Part shown: piece after piece, positions 24,701 through 36,260 of the stretch
Numbering within the stretch: the stretch's first letter is position 1
Layout of the letters: every line of letters starts with the position of its first letter
DNA from: Auanema rhodensis
Lineage: Eukaryota > Nematoda > Chromadorea > Rhabditida > Rhabditidae
DNA length: 64,000 nucleotides
NCBI GenBank assembly: GCA_964057225.1
Contig: OZ059897.1
Span: 13,082,001-13,146,000 of the forward strand
Direction of reading: 5' to 3'
The notes under the pieces: generated by a model
What the model was told of the DNA's origin: nothing
What the model saw: only the letters and a program-made list of their open reading frames with translations
Database searches by the model: none
Position numbers and translations under genes: made by a program

Positions 24701-24921
24701 CGCATGTTCCAAAATTCATGATTCTAGTTTGACAAGAAATTTTGATTTCAAATAGAAAACTTGGTGACTCAATCAGTTATTTATGGAACTTTCAATATTT
24801 ATATTTGACACTGATATTCTGATGTCAATAGCTATTAGTTTTATTTTTTTGTTCCTTCAAGATATTGTTTTGTCTTTCTTCTATTCTTACATTGATGTCT
24901 TGAACAAATTTTAAATATTAG

Positions 24922-27900
24922 ATGTCAATGCGATATCACGATTCACATGAATTTGATGATGATGATGACGATGAAGATGAATTGGAGCTCACTTTAATAA
25001 AGGTTTATTTTTCTTATTAATATTATTTTAAATAAAATATATTTTGTATTGAATTCTTTAATTCTTTTTATATATTCATCTTGCTATTGCATTTAGTCTC
25101 GTTCGGAAGCTTCAAGCCCCTGGGGTCATCCTATCATCCCAACAACTAGTAAAGAAAAGCGGGAGAATGATGAAGATTCTGATGCGGATAGGTATATACA
25201 TAAGAAATCACAGATTATCTTAAATACAATTATGTAGTGACGCTGAATTTGCTGTACATCCTATTCTTCGAAGTTTAATTAAAAGTAAATCAGCGTACAC
25301 TGTACCAATTACATCTAAATCAAATATGAGGAGCAGTAAAACAACATTCGAGGTATATTTGATTCAAAAAAAAAACTTTAAAAATAAATTTCAAAGTATT
25401 TTCCATTTGTTCTTCATTTAAGATGAATTTATCGAAAATGTGGGCGTCAACTAATGAAAGCATTTTAACTGAAAACGAAGCTCCAGTTGTCAATTGTTCT
25501 ACAATTCGTCTGGAAGAGAAATGGCCAGAGCCTGAAGATGATGTTGTAGCCGATACAAAAGAGAAGAAAGGAACCGACAAAGTATTATATAATCATTTAG
25601 TTAATATATTTGTTTTATTTTCAGTTGTTTAAGCCGTCTGGTTGTTGGTCATCTCCTCCCAATGTTGTGATGGATGACAATATTTCAATAACTTCGTATG
25701 ATTCTAGTATGTTTTTCATTTCTTGAATATTTTTTTGAAGTATTACATATATATATTTTGTTATATTTTGCATATTTAAGCTCAACAAGAAAGAATAAGC
25801 TGTTGGTCGGCACCAGAATATGGTGATAACGATGATACTGAGTTTGATGATGACGATGACGACGATGATGATGTAAATGATGATGTGATTGTCGAAGTAG
25901 AAGAAGATGAGCATGGTGTTTATGAACAAGATGAGAATTTGGACCCTCTCATCTATCAGCCTCATCTGCTCTTTTCAACAAGCTATCCTGTTATTGAAAC
26001 TCCTGATCCGGGTATGTTAGCCAAAAGCTCGTGATGATTGCCCGAATATTTTCAACAAAAAAATGCTTTTTACTCAACAAGTTTAAGCTAAAGAGATAGA
26101 GATAGTTGAACACAACCATTCCTTCTGCCTATTCTATTGAAGAACTCTTGAAATGTCCATAAATCAATAGTAACTTCTGAATATTTCATTAAACTAAGTG
26201 ACGACAAAATGTCACAAACTATTAGGAAAGGCTAGTTAGTTTTACATAAATATATGTATAATAATATAAAAATATTAATATATTATATATTTTGTCTAAG
26301 CTATTTTGTTGTTCAGATCTCTACATATTTACATGAAAGTATGCGATTTTCTACTATCAATATTTTAGATATTGTGAAAATACGCGAAAGAACAAATCCA
26401 GCCTTTTTTTTTTGTGAAATCCTACCAAACATTTCTGACAAAAACTATAGTTTTCTATAGTTTTATGTTAACATCATGTCTTGATTCATTTTGCTTCAAC
26501 TTTTATACTAATATTGTTTAATTTTATTTTTATAATTAGAGAATAGTTCTTAGACACAAAAATAGATTTGATAGCTAAATTTGGACTTTTCTGTTTTATT
26601 TTACAGTTTTGAACAAATATCTAAGGCTATTTCAACTTTATAACAGCGTATTTGATCATTTTAAGAGTTGATGCGACTATTTGTTAACTTTATGGTTGAA
26701 CATGCTTAGCTAATTATTCTAAATTAGAACTTGAGCTTGAGAAACCTAAAGTTAAATCTCACTCTATTTGACATTTTTTTGCAACTTTTTACTATTTAAT
26801 ATGTAAAAAAATTCTTTTGAATATATTGTATTCATAATTGAATTAGTTATAATTCTACAATCTATTTTTAAAAGTTCTCAGAAAGCTCAATTCACTCTAC
26901 GGAAAAAGTCTAAAAAGGCTTCTACAAGGTAACTTGAGAAGTAGCATTTTTGAAATGGGAGATAGCCACGCCTTCTGGAATATACTAAGTATTACTCAGT
27001 CAGTGCTATTCTGATTCACATGGCTAGGTACAAACATATATTTTCTGAAAAAAAAATTATTCAATTTTTCCTTCTAATTTGAATAGTTAATAATATTTTT
27101 CTAAACATTTCTATAAGCATAAGGTCACTCTGCTTTTTATTCTTTTCTCAACTTAGTAATGTATATTAAAATAATTATCAAATAATAATACTATAGTATA
27201 TTTGAACTTTGATTATATTTATATGATTAAGTTAAAATTATAATTGAATTTTACAGTATCTTCGTTGTGTTCTATACGACTGCCATCAAGCTCTGGATCA
27301 GTGCCATCGCCATCTCCTCCTCGACCTCTTTCTCCTGTTCTAGGAAAGCCTGGTATATTATTCGAATTCTTTCAATTTAATTTTCAATTCGAATATATTT
27401 TTCATTTTTGACATGATTTACAATTAATTCTTGATTTGTCATCAAGTTACACTATCAATGGCTTAAATGGAAATTCAATTTTTAAAAAAAAATTAAGTCG
27501 CCTTAATTCGTGTCAAACCAATGAAATCGTCGGAAACATAATATTGAGCATAGAGATAGATGAAATAGAGAAAAAGAAAAGAAATGAAGAAGAATGAGAT
27601 AGATGAAGCCCAATAGGAATGACCTTCGATAATGTAAGAAGACGAAGAAGAAAAAGAAGATGAGCTAGTGTAGAAAAGAAAAGAGGAAAGGAGCGTAAAG
27701 GAGAGTAAGTGGTAAAACAACTACTGGTTGTAGTTTTCGTATCCTATTGAGTTTGTGGCTTGTTTAGACCATAGAAACGAACACCGTTTTGTCTTGGTCT
27801 TCTCTATATGTCAGCTCATCTCAACCTTGTTCTTTCTTTTTCATCCATTTAGTTGTCAGCAAATTCTATACACCCTGTTGACTATTTCATTCAACTTGTA

Positions 27901-30900
27901 CTTTTTTTTTCTTTTTTACTCAAAAAAAAGTGAGAAATTCGTCATATTTTCCTTTAAGTCACTTACTACCACAAGCTTCAAATAACCGTCGCCAAGTTAA
28001 AAAAGGACATTACGGTTGAAATATTACAGCTTTGTGCAAGCTATTCATCAGTTTTAACTACTATATTATCTAAATTTTGAACTTAACAATAGGCCTGAAC
28101 TTTGAACAAAATTCTTATGAATTGGCTTGGTTTTTTTTTTATAATTTTATATTTTTCACATACCTTCTAAATGATATTAATATAAGAGTTTTTCACACAC
28201 AACGACTAGTTTCTTAGCATCATTTGCCAAGTTCGTTTTCGTTTTTTGTTAAGATTAACCAAAAAATTGAGCTAATACTTGTGATATTTCGAATATACAT
28301 GCTATATATTGCTTTTCAAAACTTTAAGAATAATTCACTATCTCTTGTTGACATATTTTGAAGTTTGTTTCTGTGGAGAAGTTGCGACTTGCTTTATCCC
28401 ATTAGATCGTTTTCCATGTTCATTTGCCATTCCTTCGTTTTTCCCTCCTTCTTTCCTTCACTCCCACCCTCTCTTTATCCCTATCGCTTTATCGTTTGAA
28501 CAACAAAATCTTCTTTTTTTTGTTTTATAGATGATTTCCTCTGAATCTGTATATCTTACTTTATTCTTTTTTCTTCTTCCTTATGATGTTCAATATACAT
28601 ATACTATGAACTTTGTTGAAGATGGAATGTCCATGTTTCTTGAAACTTTTCTTATACATATCTCAATTCTTAGTTAATTAGTCATCTTTCTCATCATCAA
28701 CATCGTCAATACTTCATTTCATCTTCTAACTATCTCGTATTTTCCCAGAAAATAGTATATGCAACCATTAAAGGCAACTCAGCTTGAGTTTATTAAAATG
28801 CTGGACAGATGGGATGTCCTCTTGATGTGTCCAAGTCAAGTAAAGAGAATTTGGACGAAGTTTAGCTTTCAAGTGTATCTCAAGTGTTTTCACTCGTTGT
28901 CATATTTCTCCAGTCAAACTAACTGCACTTGCTTCTATTTTTTAGTTAAACGATACATACATAGAGCAAAGAGGGAATATGCATGAGAGAATATGACGAT
29001 TTTTCTAATTTGTTTCTTCTTAAATTAGCTTTGAGAAAACTTTATTTTTGTCCAAGATATATTCATATTTGAACTATATATGTATATAGTTCAAATATAA
29101 ATATATACTTGAACTATATATCTATATATCTATATAAAGGAATAGCCTTATGTTTAAACAAAAGTTTTTTTTTAAAAACAGCTCTACATTTTCATGCAAA
29201 AAAGCTTTCTATTCCATAGTTTTTCATTCAAATTTTTTAATTTTTTTAATAAGTTTATTCTTTTGTTTTGGTTTTTAAATAAATTGCCCTCGTCGTCACA
29301 CATCCATCAAGCCACTATAATTTGTGGAAAAAAGATTTCCTCATCTCTTTCTGAAGATTTTATCCTGTACACTATGATTTAATTGTTTTATTCTGAAAGC
29401 CACTTAATCACCATTATACCCGAAATCTAGATATATACTTCAATATAGTAAGATAAATTGAGGAATTAAGAAGTTTAGATGAAAAAAAAATCAAAAAAAA
29501 AGTGCTGAATGTCCATGGAGCTATCTTAAATTTCATGCCCATGGGATCAACTTGTCGCTCAAATGGCATTAACCCCATCCGACAGCTTTTCGTTTTTGTT
29601 CAAAAGCCTATTCCTGGCGAAATCAGTTTGATACTTTTTGATTTTCATCACATACTAGAAGCTGAACACTTGCTGTTTGTAGCTTTTGGCTTAAAGAAAA
29701 AATTCATCCTTTGTTTTTTTGGCAAAATTCCTAATTTAATTCACATTTGCCTTATATAATTTGTCGTTTTTTACATATCAAAAAACTAATCTAATTAAAA
29801 AATATTTTTTTCTCAGTCAGAATATTAATGAAAATAGTTATAGGTGCGCGTATGTCAACGTCACGATCTCTTCAACTTAGACCACGTCCACGATTAGAAG
29901 AATTACTGTATGATGACATAACTCAAGCTTCTGATGATGATGTTGAGGATGATGACGACGAAGATAGTGTATGGCCACAAAAAGATCCTTGGCCTGAACA
30001 AGAGGTCTGTTATCTTTAGAGCTTTTCATGATTTTCTTGTCAAAATTGGACGAGCTCCAAGAAAAAAGAGCAAGAACGAGAGGGTGTGTCTCTTATTCGA
30101 CTGAAGACCTTATTTAACTCATTTTGCTGCCATTTTCATAAGCAAAGCAAGCATTTTATAATTTCGTTTCAATATCGATGCAAAATTACTTTGAAATATT
30201 CTTTTCATTAGCAAAACTTTCTTTTCATAGGTTTGGCCTGAAGATAGAATATTTTCACATCATCCAAGAAATAGCTGGGTTGATAACGAAATTCCACGTT
30301 CTGTTTCTGTTCAATTTCGACCACAATCACATACTCGACCTTTACCAAATTCATATTCTGCTCACGGACATATTCATAAGATTGAGTCATCGTTTGTTGA
30401 AGATTCAGAAATTCATTTATCTGTTGATGATCAAAAAATGACAGCATCTCAGAATACTTCATCTGCTAATAGTTCAACTCAAATGCTAAGCGAAACAGAG
30501 AGGTTTCCCTTCCAAGTGTATGTCGATCATTTAACTTATATTATTTAAGATTTGAATTGGTTCGACGTTCGGCATGGCTAGAACGTGGAAGCTTAGTTCA
30601 ATTATCAAATGGATCTGATTATCAAAGTCTTCAAATCCCCTCAACATCAAATCAAATAAGACGTAGTTGTACGACAGACGAATTCAGAAGACCTCGTCGA
30701 CGTTTACCTCGCCGACCTGACGACGTTGGTTATCGAGGTTTGTTTTTTTACTAATTTTATCAATGTAATCAATCATTTATACATTATTTCCAGGAGATTT
30801 ACCATATTCAATGTCAATGTATGATAAATGCCTTTATGAAGAGCAATGTAATCAGCGTTTTGGTTTGCAACGAGCTCAATCATTACGTTCATCCACACAC

Positions 30901-33900
30901 TTTTTGAAAGAGGATTCAGAACCAGTAATATTATGGTTTGTTTTTAATTTGAAAATATTAAAAATAAATGTTTACCTTCAAATAATTCATGAATATATAA
31001 TATATAGCTCAATACTAATTAAAATCATTTTCCATTTTTTTTAAACTCTGTCTTTTAATTGAAAATTTATGAGCATTTTTGCAAAAATACATATTTGAAA
31101 ACAAACAAAAACAGGTTATATTCTGAATCTTTAGCTCAAGAATAGTCAAAAATTCTTTAAAATGAATATAGCGACAAGACGATGATAGCTACTTTCTAAT
31201 TCATGATTCCATTCTCTAAGAATGAGAAACACATGCCTTATACTTCTATCAAAAAACTTCGCTTTGCAGCTCAATGTTTGTAAAGAAAAAATAATTTTTT
31301 TTTTAGTTCAAGCCCGATGGCTTTGAAGCCTCGTCCTCCGTCAAGTTTACCAATAGCTGAACCTGGATCTGTTCAATTTCAAACTCAATCTACTCCAACA
31401 TCACAACCAGCAGTAACTTCAGTTGGAGCTCATTCAACATCATATCAACCGTATAGTTCTAATAGAAGGTACTTGTCGATCCGAAACAAAATATAAGATT
31501 TTTATAATTTTCTTCTGATATATAGTATAATTAGAAATTAAAAATCAATAATATTTTGATTAATATATAAATTTTTCATTAAAATATTGAATAATAACTC
31601 ATTAATATTTTTTTATTTGTTCATCTTCTCTTTTCTACTTCAATTTATATCAAGCTGCTTCACGTGATTCACGTGAAACTTGATGCTAAGATTTATTTTT
31701 TCATTTTTTTTTGAATACTGCACGGTTGAATATCTCATTTTTCTTTAAATTTTCATTCAAAAATATAAAATTTCTTTTTATACTTTCACCTTCATAAAAT
31801 TATTATATCGTTTATATAATGTTCTAATTCTTTCTGGAAGTAATTGGAATCATTTGTCAAGTTTAGCCATTCTGCCTGTCAAGTTCATGACTCGCTTAGT
31901 CGGTATAGCGAATGTGCACGGGATGGTGCTTAAACTAAACTGGACCACAAATTTCATTTTTTTCTTTTCTGTTTCTTGCCATATCCTCATAGCTTATGGT
32001 CCTTTTCCTCTTCTCCGTCTCATTTCAATGCAGCTTATCCTCCTTCGGTTTAACATCGTCTGTCGGGCCGGGCCGTCCCTATGTTCGTAATTGGTTGCCT
32101 CTATTACTAGCCCTGAGGCTGTTGGTCGGCCGACGCTCCTTACTACTCAGTTACTGCTTTCTTCCGATATACGACCCTTCAGAAACTTTTTTAGCGTTAT
32201 AACATTCCGATTATTTGGTTATTTTGATTTTCCTCTAAAATATTCAGAGAAAATAAAAAACTCTTCGTGATACAAACGCAAGTTCAATTTAATTTATTTT
32301 GTAAATATCGTAATTCCCATCTCTCTTGGAGCTGTCATTTCATGATATCATTCCTGCTGATTCTACTTGAAGCAAGATGAAATTATATTATTCAAATTGT
32401 TTTTTTTTCCGAATTTTGAATCAAATAGACATGAAAACAAAAGTTTCATTTTTGATTTATTTTAATGATTATTGTATTGCCATTGTTTTCAGTGCAACAC
32501 GACAAGCCTACGCTGATCTTGCAACACCAATGTCGCCACCAAAACACTGTAAGTTGATTATATCTGAGATATTTTAATCATATACTTAGTCATGTTTACG
32601 ATTTAATTTATATCATATAAGATCTTGGAAAACAAGGTTTACTAGCTCACTGTGTTTATTAATTAGCATATGAGGCTTGAAAGGATTAGTTACATGTTTA
32701 CGAAGCTAAAGCTTTTGTGTTTCTGGAAATATGCTTATTAGGTTCTGAAGGAAACCATGCTCTCTTGATCTCGTTACTCCAATTTTCATGTGATCTCTCT
32801 TTCTATCACTCTGCTTCTCTATTTATCTCTTTCTACTTCATATTCTTTTTTCTAGATCAGTAAGCAAAGTGTCTGTGTCCTTCATTCAGTAGTCCACCAT
32901 AACTAAGCACTACCAGTAATTTCCTAGCGAGCCCAGTTAAGTATAGAAGCTAGCTTGAATGAACGAAGGATCGATTGTTCATACTGCTAATTCTTGCTGA
33001 AACGGCATAGAAATGTCTCTTAATCATTTCAAATTTCCTACTACTCTTGTTTTCGAATAATACAAAAAACCCAAATACAAACGCATTCCATTGAAACTTT
33101 TTTATTTTTTGAATTTTCATGAATTCATCTGGTCAAGCTTTATAGTTCTACTTCTACTGAGTTGACTAACTCTACTGAGTTGACAATGAACAGCGGAAAG
33201 TTGAGAAAATTTGTTTTCTGTCCGTGTTGACGACGTTGATGTCGAGCAAATGAAGGAGGGCGAGTACCATCAGAACTGGATAACTGCTGTCTTCGTCGCA
33301 TGGGAATATGTAGCTTAAAATCTCGGCTTGGAAAGAAAACACGTTATAGCAAGATATAGCGTTCTGAGATGTTTCTTACTGTCTTTGCCTTATTTTTTTG
33401 AATCTCCTTGATTTCGCCTGCAATCTGCGTAATTAGCTTTCTCATAGTCTCCTTCTTTCATCCATTCTCTCATATGAACCCTTTGGCTTCTTTTTATGCT
33501 GTTGATACAAAGCTTAATTAAATCCTCAACCACTGGCAACTGTCCTTATGTGTATAAGCTGTCCTCCAGGATACTCTAATGAGGACAGACATGACAAGCC
33601 TTGCATGGCGAATAGAACGTCCATCAAGAGAATTCGAGAAACAGACGAATTTAAATAAGAAATAGATGAAAGAGATAGAGAGATAGAAGAGAAGAGATAG
33701 AAAGAGAGAAGGGGATAGCAAAGAGAAGAAACGGAGAGAAAAGTGGGAGACTACATGTCTGCAGTCTTGTTGTCTTTCATGTGCTCATCATGCTCTGCTT
33801 CTCTGTCTCATTGACGTCGACTCTGATTCTAAGGCAGCTATTGATTCTCGTTTCGTCAGCTCCGACCACCATTTAAGGTCGACAAGATGGTTTTTGTGTA

Positions 33901-36218
33901 TAAAACCTTCAAAATCTCTCAAATATCCTTGATATTTATAAATATTTTATCAATTACATTCGTGAATCCTTTGCTCATGTGGGACAAGGATACATTGAAT
34001 CTTTGTTTAGATTTTCATCAATCTTAATTCCAAGTATTATTTTCGATAAAGCTTACTCTACTGAAAATAGTTTTCAAATTTTCGAAATATTTCTTTTTTT
34101 TTTACAAGATTTAAATTCAATAGTTATTTTCTCGTTAGGATAGAAAACAAGCTGTCATTTTTAACTAAAGCTAATGTGCGAAATTCACTTTTCTTTCTTT
34201 TTTTTTCAATTTTACGACAAAATTACTACTTTTATACATAAAATATAATTGAAAAAAAAAAAAACTTTTTTTTTCAAGTATTAAACATCATATCATTTCA
34301 TTATATAATGTTCTGATCATAATCTAACACAAAACAACATTTCTAGACTTTTTCTCCATATTTTCATCTATCTAAAATGCATTTTTCATTTAAAAAAAAG
34401 AAAGTTAATATGAACTATTCTCTGTTTTTTTGATATTCTTTGTCAAAAATATTCTTAAAAACTATTTATTCTGCTCGATTCAAGCTCATACCTTGCCCTT
34501 TCCTACTTCTCACATTTACTATTATTCATTAATGGCTTGAATCGTCTTGGACTCTAAAAGGACAATCATAGTTCTAAATACATTACGATCATTCACATCA
34601 AAATCATACACAAAGAAAGCTTAATCTAAGCTTTTTTTTATTTTTATCTCTTCTTATTACATACTATTTCCAAATTCTTTTAATTATATTCCTTTTGAAT
34701 GAATTCGTATGATTGAAACTTCTTCTTCTTCGAGGCTTCGTTGAGCTCATTGCTCTCATCTCAATTTCTTTGATATCATTTCTCTTTTTTCATCAATTCA
34801 CTTCATCATTTAACTATTCTTTTTTATAAAAATTATTTTGTTATATAGATATTATTTATATATAACAACCTGTTTTTTAGTTTTCTATTACTTCCTATTT
34901 CTATCCAATTTTTGGTTTTTTTTTATTAGAAAAAAAGAAGGAAATTAATTATTGAATGTTGTTCCAATTATAAAATTATAAAAATTATATTTTTGATAGT
35001 TTATATTGTATTATTATTTCAGTTTTAATTTACAATATTCTCTCATCATCTAATTGAACATAGCGAATCCAAATTATTTCATTTTATAGTCAATGTCTTC
35101 AGAATTATTTCATACACTCTCTAATATTATTATATATAATAATATATATTTAAAAAAAATCTTTTCATAAAAATTATTTCTTGGAAATGACTATGTATTA
35201 TGAAAATTCTTAAATAACATTAACTAAATTTGTTTAGATCTTTTATGATTTTCTTCTTTACTTTAAATATTAAAAGCTTATTTTATATATATTTATCTAA
35301 ATATAAAGTTATATTATTATCGAAAATACTAATTTATATCTTTTGAACTTGAAAAAAAAGATGAAAAGATAACATATTGATATGTATATTTAAGTTGTGA
35401 AGACCTATTGTTTATGAAGAAATTTCCAAAAAAAAAGGCGGAGTATATACATCTTCCTCCTTATACCCGACTGAGCTTATTTCACTTTGTTTTTTCAATT
35501 TTCTTCTTTTCTTTTTTTTTTTTGGGGAAGAAATAGCATTGAGGCTTTATTATCAAAAACCTGGTCATAGAATTAAAGAGATCGTATTCTTTATAAGCAT
35601 ATTCTATGGAAGTAATATTATATCTTAACGAATTATACACAACCATCTTAAATATGGTAAAACACAATGATGTCATTCAACTATTTCTTCATATCGAATA
35701 GCAAAACCTTTAGTCTCGTCATTTCCTTTCTTACAATTCTATTCAAATCTATACTATATATGTATTATATTCATTTTTAATTTCTTATAATGATTCATTT
35801 ATTATTGAAAATCATGTTTTTTCTTATTTGAGGGAACTACAAGATTTTATAAAAATATCTATGTTAGGCCTTTTCCGTTCATTTATTTTATATTTCTTGA
35901 TCTATGCCAAGAAAGTAGTGCAGATTTTGGCTAAAATAAAAAATAGAGAGCAAGGATAGAATACTAAAGCATGTCTCTCAATTTTTTTTGTGAAATTCTG
36001 TTCTAAATTGGGCTTTATTCCATAAATTGTTGTTTATAATATGATTCTTAAAATTTGGAAAACATTCCTACAACTACATGCTAGTTAACCATGTGCATGT
36101 TGGCAATTTTTTTGTTAAAAATATATTTTAACGTTTGTTATTCTGGAAAGATAAGACAAAAATTGGAGCTAGTAATGATGATAGTCTTAGAGGTCATATA
36201 TAGTTTTAGAAAATAGAT

Positions 36219-36260
<42 letters not shown>

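Larger units (their letters stand above)
19988..24921. other. 5-kb gene-poor stretch upstream of jip-1
   Basis: I find no gene that I can support. It holds a GC-rich island (about 20085-20300), a purine-rich tract (about 21165-21240), a 12-bp inverted repeat (21732-21780), and long T-rich tracts from 22.8 to 24.9 kb. It may include promoters or non-coding 5' exons of jip-1. Confidence 0.5.

Noticed and set aside
27493-27720. Minus-strand ORF in a jip-1 intron
   Set aside because: Its Ser/Phe/Leu runs come from GAAGAA-type purine repeats; no gene structure.
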